Positions 1 through 4,918 of a DNA stretch of 5,063 nucleotides are shown piece by piece; positions within the stretch are counted from its first letter, which is position 1; the number at the start of each line of letters is the position of its first letter. The translations under genes were made by a program, and so were the position numbers. Below the pieces are notes generated by a model. The model saw nothing but the letters and a program-made list of their open reading frames with translations. It had not been told where the DNA came from and did no database searches. The stretch comes from Caldilineaceae bacterium (GTDB lineage: Bacteria; Chloroflexota; Anaerolineae; Caldilineales; Caldilineaceae), in the NCBI GenBank assembly GCA_026645635.1, contig JAPKMV010000321.1, positions 1 to 5,063 on the forward strand, read 5' to 3'.

Positions 1-46
1 TGACCAGTAGCCGGGGCGTTCGCGCAAAGATGCTCGACAGTGACAT
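1..46 (-). CDS. N-terminus of an unidentified protein, cut by the left edge
   Basis: Only the first 15 codons are in the window, reading MSLSSIFARTPRLLV, so no function can be assigned. The start is well supported: the ATG (complement of 44-46) is preceded by a GAGGAGG Shine-Dalgarno sequence (complement of 53-59) with a 6-nt spacer. The visible peptide is basic and hydrophobic, which could be the start of a signal or membrane segment, but 15 residues are too few to say. The gene lies downstream of the repeat at 281-324, which has the same orientation to this gene as the matching repeat at 4874-4918 has to the sensor kinase gene, so the two may share a regulator. The 235 bp between that repeat and this start also holds the palindromic element at 119-205. 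Confidence 0.6.
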   Translation of the reverse strand, partial: MSLSSIFARTPRLLV

Positions 47-118
47 CGCGTCCCTCCTCAGGAATCGTGCTCGACAACCGTCGCGTAGCCGTTCAGGCCG
101 CGTCCAAATGCGACCCGG

Positions 119-205
119 AATCGAACGCGGATGACGCGGATCGGGCGGATGTCCGCGGAATGGATCAGCGTGCATTCGCCCAATCCGCGTGATCCGCGTT
201 CGATT
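119..205. repeat. Palindromic intergenic repeat, REP/MITE-like, 29-bp arms
   Basis: Arm 119-147 and the reverse complement of arm 177-205 match at 27 of 29 positions. Five further positions inward (148-152 with 172-176) pair if G-U wobble is allowed, leaving a loop of about 19 nt at 153-171. The arms are built from tandem CGCGGAT-type units. A shorter outer palindrome, CCGTTCAG at 89-96 and CTGAACGG at 214-221, encloses the whole. From memory, elements with GCGGAT units recur between genes in many environmental bacterial genomes, but I cannot verify copy number here. It could act as a processed RNA hairpin or bidirectional terminator, although no T-run follows either arm. Confidence 0.75.
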
Positions 206-260
206 TCAACTCGCTGAACGGTCACAACAGGTTGATGACCCGCGTGGCGTCCTGGTCAGT

Positions 261-324
261 ATGGGAGAGGCTGCGTTCCTTGTCATGGGGCTTTGTCCCA
301 GGGGGGCCGGGAAGATTGTCCCGC
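261..324. promoter_or_regulatory. Left copy of a TTGTCCC operator-like repeat
   Basis: The core block 281-324 (TGTCATG, then TTTGTCCC at 292-299 and ATTGTCCC at 315-322) aligns with 4874-4918 with one inserted base and few substitutions. Weaker similarity extends left to the GGAGA at 264-268, matching GGAGA at 4856-4860. A degenerate third box, TGCGTTCC at 272-279, sits where the right copy has TTCGTCCC. Relative to minus-strand transcription it lies about 235 bp upstream of the gene starting at 46. A transcription-factor site is inferred from spacing and conservation, not shown. Confidence 0.5.
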
Positions 325-380
325 GTGGGGCGGATGCGGGTTTGTCTATAGAATAGTGCGAGCGTCATTACCAGTTCGGC

Positions 381-390
381 GTCTCACCCG
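381..390 (+). repeat. Left flanking direct repeat GTCTCACCCG (candidate target-site duplication)
   Basis: The exact 10-mer GTCTCACCCG recurs at 541-550. The two copies abut the outer ends of the imperfect terminal inverted repeats of the element between them, as expected for a target duplication made on insertion. One unmatched base (540) separates the right terminal repeat from its copy. Confidence 0.6.
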
Positions 391-540
391 GGCGTATTCC
401 AAGTTGAGGGCGAAAGTGTTTGGAACACGATAGACACGAAAGGTGCGAAAAACACGAAAGCGCCGCCGTCTTTCGTGGCTTTTGCAAATTCCGCGTCCTT
501 CGCGATCCGGGTTCTTGCGTCCCCAACTTGAACTACACCT
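391..540. mobile_element. MITE-like palindromic element, about 150 bp, no coding capacity
   Basis: The terminal inverted repeats at 391-416 and 514-539 match at 20 of 26 positions, sharing the core CAAGTTG. Inside lies a second stem: 445-460 against 470-485 matches at 13 of 16 positions, with a perfect CACGAAAG/CTTTCGTG apex at 453-460 and 470-477 and a 9-nt loop (461-469). The element has no open frame of its own and is flanked by identical 10-bp direct repeats, so it looks like a non-autonomous insertion mobilised in trans. The internal ACACGAAAG words resemble repeats I associate with environmental bacterial genomes, but family assignment is not possible from one copy. A decayed fold-back repeat that never transposed is the alternative. 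Confidence 0.6.
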
Positions 541-550
541 GTCTCACCCG
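541..550 (+). repeat. Right flanking direct repeat GTCTCACCCG
   Basis: Identical to 381-390 and placed immediately after the MITE-like element. It also lies 17 bp beyond the stop codon of the small minus-strand gene at 568-801, so the insertion did not interrupt that gene as now read. Confidence 0.6.
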
Positions 551-567
551 ACCGGTGGATGCCAACT

Positions 568-801
568 TCATCGCAGGCCGGCTGACTGCACAAACAACCC
601 GTCAAGCTGATCGTTGCTGCTGATCGCCAGCACCTGCTTGCGCACGGCTGCCTTGCCCATATCCGGCCGGTAGAAGTGCTCCCTGCCGTCTGGCCCCCTC
701 TGCTTGCGGATCAACTGGATGCGGTCGAAGAGCGCCCAGTGTTTCTCGGCGAACTGCGCCAGGCCCACCGCTGTGACGGCCAGGTCATCGATGGCGGCCA
801 A
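568..801 (-). CDS. Hypothetical protein, 77 aa
   Basis: I do not recognise the family. The open frame extends back to 1041, but the added part is antisense to the toxin-antitoxin genes and reads as noise. The chosen start is TTG (complement of 799-801), which has an AAGGAG Shine-Dalgarno (complement of 810-815) with an 8-nt spacer. From this start, third codon positions are overwhelmingly G or C, as in the sensor kinase and response regulator genes, which argues for a genuine expressed gene. The product begins MAAIDDLAVTAVGLAQFAEK and has an amphipathic helical first half. A charged stretch around residues 32-55 includes RKQRGPDGREHFYRP, followed by KAAVRKQVLAISSNDQLDGL. There is no signal peptide, membrane segment or cysteine cluster. 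It is divergent from the antitoxin gene. It could be a small DNA- or protein-binding accessory factor or the remnant of a larger protein. Confidence 0.6.
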   Translation of the reverse strand: MAAIDDLAVTAVGLAQFAEKHWALFDRIQLIRKQRGPDGREHFYRPDMGKAAVRKQVLAISSNDQLDGLFVQSAGLR

Positions 802-981
802 GGATGGGTCTCCTTCAGGGTGTGGTGCGGATGGTGCGCTTTGCTCACTACGCCAACAACGGGCGCCGGCGCGGCAAGTTTTGACTGGGAAAACGGTACA
901 CGATGTGTGTCCAACTCTGTTGGTATCGTGGTATACTGGCGCGCAATCACCAGCAGGTTGTTGCGAAAAGTGAGGCGACAA
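802..981. promoter_or_regulatory. Divergent intergenic region between the 77-aa gene and the antitoxin gene
   Basis: For the rightward genes there is an extended -10 box, TGGTATACT (929-937), with no good -35. Just upstream are the perfect inverted repeats CCAAC-TCT-GTTGG (911-923) and ACAC-GAT-GTGT (898-908), and a direct repeat of TGGTAT at 921-926 and 929-934 that overlaps the -10. Such symmetrical sites beside the promoter suit the autorepression known for VapB-VapC complexes. That these are the actual operators is inference. No clear leftward promoter was found. Confidence 0.45.
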
Positions 982-1197
982 ATGCAAGCATATCGAACAG
1001 AAACCGTTGTCCCCCAGGATGGTGAATTGCGCCTGAAACAACTTCCATTTCGCCCAGGCGAGCTGGTCGAGGTAATTATCTTGTCCCGGCGCATGGAACT
1101 ATCTGACGGTCAGGCTTTTGCGTTGAAAGATACGGTAGTCAAGTATGACGCACCTACCGACCCGGTAGCCACCGAAGATTGGGCAGTCATGCAATGA
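982..1197 (+). CDS. VapB-like antitoxin, 71 aa, partner of the PIN toxin
   Basis: The predicted role is to bind and neutralise the PIN-domain RNase encoded directly downstream, and probably to repress the operon. The product starts MQAYRTETVVPQDGELRLKQ and continues LPFRPGELVEVIIL. This is a short beta-strand-rich N-terminus, resembling small antitoxins found beside the VapC subfamily that starts MIVLDTHVWVWW and vaguely like an AbrB half-fold. The acidic C-terminal part (about residues 50-71, with EDWAVMQ) would be the toxin-binding tail. The start is ATG 982 with a GAGG Shine-Dalgarno (972-975) and a 6-nt spacer; the frame is open further upstream, but that portion is antisense to the 77-aa gene. 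Its stop overlaps the toxin start as ATGA. Codon third positions are mixed, unlike the G/C-rich neighbours, which suggests acquisition. The antitoxin call rests on context and similarity of style; no exact family name is certain. Confidence 0.8.
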   Translation: MQAYRTETVVPQDGELRLKQLPFRPGELVEVIILSRRMELSDGQAFALKDTVVKYDAPTDPVATEDWAVMQ

Positions 1198-1583
1198 TCG
1201 TACTTGACACCCATGTGTGGGTCTGGTGGGTCAACCAGTCCAGTCAACTGACACCTGAGTTGCAACGGACAATCCGCAACCATCAAGCGACTGGCCTTGG
1301 CGTCAGCATGATCTCGTGTTGGGAAGTTGCCAAGTTGGTGGAACTGGGAAGACTGCAACTAACCTTGCCCACGCTTGACTGGCTGAATCAGGCGCTTGCC
1401 TATGAGGGGGTGCAACAACTTGACTTGACTGTGCCAATACTTGTTGAGTCGACGCAACTGCCCGGCGCTTTTCACCGTGATCCGGCTGATCAGATGATTG
1501 TTGCAACTGCACGCGTGTACGGCGCCCCGCTATTAACTGTGGACAGCAAAATCGTGAATTATCCCCACGTCATGACAGTTTGA
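1194..1583 (+). CDS. vapC: VapC-type PIN-domain ribonuclease toxin, 129 aa
   Basis: This is a probable Mg2+-dependent endoribonuclease toxin acting on cytoplasmic RNA (VapC proteins commonly cleave tRNA or rRNA). The PIN fold spans the whole protein. The acidic active-site set is visible: D5 in MIVLDTHVWVWW, E44 in SCWEVAKL, D96/D99 in HRDPADQMIVATA, and D117 in LTVDSKI. These motifs match the Sll0205-like VapC subgroup (COG3744 type). Its length is normal for the family and nothing is missing, so it should be active. The start at 1194 overlaps the antitoxin stop (ATGA, 1194-1197), giving translational coupling; a TTG at 1179 in the same frame is less likely because it would add residues before the canonical MIVLDTHV. 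The last 25 bp are antisense to the end of the convergent antitoxin-like gene. Its RNA target cannot be read from the sequence. Confidence 0.92.
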   Translation: MIVLDTHVWVWWVNQSSQLTPELQRTIRNHQATGLGVSMISCWEVAKLVELGRLQLTLPTLDWLNQALAYEGVQQLDLTVPILVESTQLPGAFHRDPADQMIVATARVYGAPLLTVDSKIVNYPHVMTV

Positions 1584-1843
1584 TCTGGCTGCTGTACACA
1601 AGGCATCGGCCATGCTTTGCGCTGCTCGTCGCCCTCGCGGCGGCTTCGCGTCACCCAGGTTTGTGCATCCTCACCGGCCAAAGGGTAAGGAAAGAGGCCG
1701 CAGATCTCACTCCACTGCCTGCGCTGCGGCGCAGGGGCGCCTTGCCGCGCTCGCTCAATCAGTTGCGCAGCAAGCGCCAACTGTTCATCCAATGTAAGGC
1801 GTTCACTTTGGTGGAGTAAGAGATTCAAGAGTTGTGCAGACAT
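1559..1843 (-). CDS. Orphan antitoxin-like protein, 94 aa
   Basis: The product begins MSAQLLNLLLHQSERLTLDE and carries QRRQWSEICGLFPYPLAGED near residues 40-59, followed by AQTWVTRSRREGDEQRKAW. I recognise this pattern, a helical N-terminus with LTxDEQLxLA, then RxWSEIxGxxPYPLxGEDAQxWVxRxRRExDE, from small antitoxin-like proteins that usually sit directly upstream of a PIN toxin in cyanobacteria and Chloroflexota. The start is supported by a GAGGGGG Shine-Dalgarno (complement of 1848-1854) 4 nt before ATG. Related proteins usually end soon after the RRExDE motif, whereas this frame runs about 20 residues further (PMPCVQQPDQTVMTWG) into sequence antisense to the toxin gene. No toxin follows in the same direction. 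The cognate toxin may have been lost, or this protein may cross-interact with the neighbouring pair. The family resemblance is from memory. Confidence 0.8.
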   Translation of the reverse strand: MSAQLLNLLLHQSERLTLDEQLALAAQLIERARQGAPAPQRRQWSEICGLFPYPLAGEDAQTWVTRSRREGDEQRKAWPMPCVQQPDQTVMTWG

Positions 1844-1885
1844 GTCACCCCCTCAGTTACAGGTGCCGAGTCATAAGTATGGGCA

Positions 1886-1915
1886 ATTCTACCGCAACAG
1901 AGATTGGAAGTCGAA
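1886..1915 (-). promoter_or_regulatory. Possible promoter of the orphan antitoxin-like gene
   Basis: On the minus strand, TAGAAT (complement of 1886-1891) could be the -10 and TTCGAC (complement of 1910-1915) a poor -35, with an 18-bp spacer. It would give a leader of about 35 nt before the ATG at 1843. The match to consensus is moderate only. Confidence 0.3.
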
Positions 1916-2008
1916 ACGAACAGTTCCGTTCTCCTGCAACCATTGGCGAAGGCTGGCCACCGCGCCCTCATCCGCTGGCCAGGCAGGCGGCGAGCAGGCT
2001 TTCGACTT

Positions 2009-2665
2009 TCAAGATCGGGCCAGCCCCGCCTGCCGCGCCTTGTCGATGGCCTGGGCGCGGGTGGCGACTTGCAGCTTGTTGAAGATGTTCGACACGTGGT
2101 TGCGGATGGTTTTCTCGCCGATGCCAAGCTGCTGCGCGATCTCCGGGTTGGTGTAGTGGCGGGCGATCAGGTCGAGAATCTCCCGTTCCCGCGGCGTCAA
2201 CTCGGCCAGGGCAGCGTCTGCACCGCGCGGGGGCGTGCGGGTGAAGAACTGGGTGACGCGGGCGGCGATCGCCGGGCCGAAGAGCACCTGCCCCTGCGCC
2301 ACGGCGCGGATCGCCTGGAGCAGTTCCTGGTGGTTGGCGCCTTTGAGCACATAGCCGCGCGCGCCGGCGCGCATCGCCGCAAAGATCGACGCATCGTCCT
2401 CCAGCATCGTCACCATGATGACACCGGCGTCGGCGTGGGTGCGCAGAATGCGCCGCGTCGCCTCGATGCCGTTGATGCCGGGCATGTTGATGTCCATGAG
2501 GATGACAGCGGGCTGGAGTGTCTCGATCTGGTGGAGCGCGTCCTCGCCAGTGGCGGCCTCGCCCACACAGTCGATGTCGGCCGTAGCAGAAATCAGCGCA
2601 CGGATGCCCTCGCGAAAGAGCGCGTGGTCGTCGGCAATGAAGAGGCGGATTGGCTGGTTGGTCAT
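2009..2665 (-). CDS. NarL/LuxR-family response regulator, 218 aa
   Basis: This is a cytoplasmic transcription factor, expected to be phosphorylated by the histidine kinase encoded just upstream. The receiver domain (about residues 6-122) has the acidic pair D12-D13, the phosphoacceptor D58 in ILMDINMPG, the switch residue T86 and the conserved K108 in GYVLKG. A linker of about 30 residues leads to a LuxR-type helix-turn-helix (about 155-215): LTPREREILDLIARHYTNPE, then IAQQLGIGEKTIRNHVSNIF. All residues needed for activity are present and the length is typical. The chosen ATG (complement of 2663-2665) starts the canonical IRLFIADDH; an in-frame extension upstream reads into the kinase stop region. 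It lies 17 nt after the kinase stop with no clear Shine-Dalgarno, suggesting translational coupling. Its likely targets include its own operon, through the TTGTCCC boxes beyond 4864; that link is inferred. Confidence 0.95.
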   Translation of the reverse strand: MTNQPIRLFIADDHALFREGIRALISATADIDCVGEAATGEDALHQIETLQPAVILMDINMPGINGIEATRRILRTHADAGVIMVTMLEDDASIFAAMRAGARGYVLKGANHQELLQAIRAVAQGQVLFGPAIAARVTQFFTRTPPRGADAALAELTPREREILDLIARHYTNPEIAQQLGIGEKTIRNHVSNIFNKLQVATRAQAIDKARQAGLARS

Positions 2666-2682
2666 TGTGCACCCAATTTGTG

Positions 2683-4806
2683 TTACGCGGCCAGCGGCAA
2701 AGATAGCTGCACAATCACGCCGCCCCGCACACCATTTTCGATGACGCACACGCCGCCGACCTCGGTGGCACGCTCACGCATCGACTGCATGCCGATGCCG
2801 CTGCGCGCATTGGCCGGCAAGCCAACCCCATCATCGGCGATGCGCACATGCAGCGCGCCGTTGACGGTAATGGCGATGGCGCAGCACTGCGCCCGCGCAT
2901 GGCGGATGACGTTGTTGAGCGCTTCCTGGACGATGCGGAAGGCGGCCACCTCGATCGCGGCGGGAATCTCCGGCAGTGCGTCCGGTGCATCCACCACGAT
3001 CTGCAAACCGGCGTTGCTGCCGACTACGTCCACGTGCTCGCGGATCGCCTCCACCAGCCCCAGTTCGTCCAGCGTCGGCGGGCGCAGGGCGTAGACGAGC
3101 CGGCGCACCTCGGCCACGGTGTTCTCACTCTGGTTCATCACCTCGTCGAGCAGGCGTTCGGCGACGTCGGGTTTGTCGCGCAGCAGTTGGCGCGCGGCGG
3201 CCAGCTTCAGGCCCTGGCTGGCCAGCACCGGCCCCAGCCCGTCGTGCAGGTCGCGGCGCAGGCGGCGGCGTTCCTCCTCGCGGGCGGAGACCGTGCGCAC
3301 CCGCGCTTCCTGCACGGCGTCGGTAAGCTGAATCGTGCGGGCGGTGGTGGCGGTGAGGCGGGCAATCGCGGCCAGCAACTGCCGGTCATCGTTGGAGAGC
3401 GCCTCGCCGGGCGAACGAGGGGCGACGACCAGTTCGCCGACCTTCTCCTGCTGGTGCAGCAGGGGCAGCGTCTCCACGTGCGGCGGCTGTGACCCAGTTT
3501 CGGCGGCAAGGGTCAGCCCGCCCTCCCTCTCTTCCAGCCAGAGCGCCACATAGGGCAGCTTGAGCGAAGAAGCGACCGTCTCGACCAGGACGGCCAGCAG
3601 CGAGTCATCGGCGCCGGTGCTCTCCAACTGACTGGTGAGGCGCGTCAGGACGCCGGCCGGGTCGTCGCGCTCGCCGTAGAGCAGACGGTTGACGCCCCGC
3701 TGCAGCCGTTCGCGCAGCGGCTGGAAGAGCACGGCGATCACCCCGGCGGCTGCCAGCGACGCCAGCAGATTGTTCTCATTGTGAAAAAGCAGGCTCGCAC
3801 CGGCGACGATCAGTGCGTAGAGTCCCACCACCGTCACCGTCAGCGCGCCGTAGACCAGCGTGCGGTTGATGAGGAGGTCGATGGCGTAGAGCCGGTATTT
3901 GAAGATGGCGATGCCAATGGTCACAGGGAAGCCAATGAGCACGACGCCGATCATCAAGTCATACCAGACCGTGTGAAAGATCTCAGGAAAGAACAGGCCG
4001 CCGGGCAGCTCGAAAACCAGAATTTGGAACGCCACCGCGGTGGCGACAAAGTAGGCCAGCCACTTCACCTGCTGCCGCTCGTCGCCGGCTGAACGGCGCA
4101 AACGAAGGATCATGGACGTGATCCCCATGAGACAGAGTATGCAGGAAATGAGGACTGTCGCCACCCGGATCGCCGGTTGCCACCAGGCTGGCAAGACAGC
4201 GACGCCAAAGGGATTGTCCATTTCCGCCAGGAAGCCACTGCCGTTGTCGTAGCGAAGGTCCGGTGCGAGACTCATGGCGAGGTTGATAAGGATGAAGAGA
4301 ACAACACCGAACGAGGTTGCCCAGGCCCATCTTTTTGAGAGGAAACGCCCGTTGGGAAAGAGCAGCGGCAGCAAGATGAACAAGGGCATGATGGTGAGAA
4401 AGGCGCTAAAACTGTAGTGCGTCCAGGCCAGGATTGGAAGACCAGGCAGCGGCGGAGATGCTGCGACGCCGCACGGGATGCCGATGTAGCCCATGACGGT
4501 GATCGCCCCTCCCAGCGCAATCCAGCCGCTGAGCCAGCCGATGCGATTGCCGGGCCGGTAGAGCAGGATGAGCACAGTGAGCACGGCAAAGGCCAGGCTG
4601 CTCGCCACATTGACGGACGCCATGAACGGAGTGACGCCCAGATAGTCGCCGCAGCCTTGGGCAGAGAGCCAAAGCACGAACGCACCGGCGCTGGCGGTCA
4701 GCAACAGGAACACCCCTGCCAGCCAGCGGCGGTGCGTGCGACTGAGAAGCCGCGGCGTCGAATCAGTGGACGGGCTGCTCAGCCCGGTCGTGTGGGTGGT
4801 AGCCAT
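2683..4806 (-). CDS. Membrane sensor histidine kinase, HisKA_3/NarX-DesK class, 707 aa
   Basis: This protein senses an unknown signal, autophosphorylates on histidine, and passes phosphate to the regulator encoded next to it. About ten hydrophobic segments lie in residues 27-362 (roughly 27-49, 63-83, 88-110, 131-150, 159-180, 212-234, 247-268, 280-302, 316-341, 345-362), with no large extracellular domain. The hinge YRLYAIDLLINRTLVYG and NRLLYGERDDP are typical of Chloroflexota and actinobacterial kinases of this class. A GAF-like region (about 384-495) follows. The dimerisation domain holds the phosphorylated H521 in RRDLHDGLGP. The ATPase domain has the N box EALNNVIRHA (N631, N632), DDGVG (D659) and GIGMQSMRER. 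ATG 4806 has no Shine-Dalgarno but is preceded by TACAAT at the distance expected of a leaderless transcript. The multi-membrane sensor part may detect a membrane-associated or lipophilic cue, but this is not known. Confidence 0.95.
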   Translation of the reverse strand: MATTHTTGLSSPSTDSTPRLLSRTHRRWLAGVFLLLTASAGAFVLWLSAQGCGDYLGVTPFMASVNVASSLAFAVLTVLILLYRPGNRIGWLSGWIALGGAITVMGYIGIPCGVAASPPLPGLPILAWTHYSFSAFLTIMPLFILLPLLFPNGRFLSKRWAWATSFGVVLFILINLAMSLAPDLRYDNGSGFLAEMDNPFGVAVLPAWWQPAIRVATVLISCILCLMGITSMILRLRRSAGDERQQVKWLAYFVATAVAFQILVFELPGGLFFPEIFHTVWYDLMIGVVLIGFPVTIGIAIFKYRLYAIDLLINRTLVYGALTVTVVGLYALIVAGASLLFHNENNLLASLAAAGVIAVLFQPLRERLQRGVNRLLYGERDDPAGVLTRLTSQLESTGADDSLLAVLVETVASSLKLPYVALWLEEREGGLTLAAETGSQPPHVETLPLLHQQEKVGELVVAPRSPGEALSNDDRQLLAAIARLTATTARTIQLTDAVQEARVRTVSAREEERRRLRRDLHDGLGPVLASQGLKLAAARQLLRDKPDVAERLLDEVMNQSENTVAEVRRLVYALRPPTLDELGLVEAIREHVDVVGSNAGLQIVVDAPDALPEIPAAIEVAAFRIVQEALNNVIRHARAQCCAIAITVNGALHVRIADDGVGLPANARSGIGMQSMRERATEVGGVCVIENGVRGGVIVQLSLPLAA

Positions 4807-4812
4807 AGGGCA

Positions 4813-4840
4813 ATTGTACGCGTTATCTCATCTCAAGCAA
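4813..4840 (-). promoter_or_regulatory. Promoter of the kinase-regulator operon, probably leaderless
   Basis: On the minus strand, TACAAT (complement of 4813-4818) lies 6 nt before the ATG at 4806, so transcription would begin at or next to the start codon. A weak -35, TTGCTT (complement of 4835-4840), sits 16 bp away. No Shine-Dalgarno precedes the ATG, which fits a leaderless mRNA. An alternative is TTGATA (4846-4851) with GATAAC (4822-4827), an 18-bp spacer and a leader of about 9 nt. Confidence 0.5.
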
Positions 4841-4863
4841 GGCGCTATCAAGATAGGAGAATG

Positions 4864-4918
4864 TTCGTCCCACTGTCATGAGGCATTGTCCCAGGCGCGG
4901 CTGGGAGGATTGTCCCGC
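4864..4918. promoter_or_regulatory. Triple TTGTCCC operator array upstream of the kinase operon
   Basis: Three co-oriented boxes, TTCGTCCC (4864-4871), ATTGTCCC (4885-4892) and ATTGTCCC (4909-4916), begin 21 and 24 bp apart, about two helical turns. Between the last two, TCCCAG-N6-CTGGGA (4890-4907) forms a perfect 6-bp inverted repeat. Taking 4806 as transcription start, the boxes lie near -58, -79 and -103, positions usual for activators. The block 4874-4918 recurs at 281-324. Which protein binds is not visible; the response regulator of the operon is the obvious candidate. Confidence 0.5.

Larger units (their letters stand above)
47..567. other. Gene-free stretch carrying repeats and regulatory-looking sequence
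   Basis: I see no credible coding sequence here in any frame; the short open frames lack ribosome binding sites and cross the palindromic repeats. The stretch holds the Shine-Dalgarno of the left-edge gene, a long palindrome (119-205), the left copy of the TTGTCCC repeat (281-324), a TATAGAAT box (347-354) that could be part of a promoter but has no convincing -35 partner, and the MITE-like element (391-540) with its flanking direct repeats. Confidence 0.7.

Noticed and set aside
119..205. CRISPR-like repeat unit
   Set aside because: There is one palindrome with inverted arms and no regularly spaced direct repeats or cas genes.
384..623. Small open frames on both strands across the palindromic element
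   Set aside because: They arise from the fold-back repeat, lack ribosome binding sites and show no protein-like composition.
676..981. Upstream extension of the antitoxin frame
   Set aside because: It is antisense to the 77-aa gene and reads as noise. ATG 982 has a Shine-Dalgarno and begins the family-like sequence.
802..1041. Upstream extension of the 77-aa gene frame
   Set aside because: It crosses the vapBC promoter and antisense antitoxin sequence. The TTG at 801 has an ideal Shine-Dalgarno.
1953..1982. CTGGCCA/TGGCCAG inverted repeat downstream of the response regulator as a terminator
   Set aside because: The stem is only 7 bp with a 16-nt loop and no T-run, so a rho-independent terminator is not supported.
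1968..2714. Leftward 248-codon frame overlapping the response regulator
   Set aside because: It is in an alternative frame of the regulator, with low-complexity R/H/P/A composition, while the regulator frame holds all receiver and helix-turn-helix motifs.
1904..3094. Long rightward open frame (396 codons) antisense to the response regulator and kinase
   Set aside because: It is a typical GC-rich shadow frame: rich in R, G and A with no recognisable domain, and wholly opposite two genes with complete conserved motifs.
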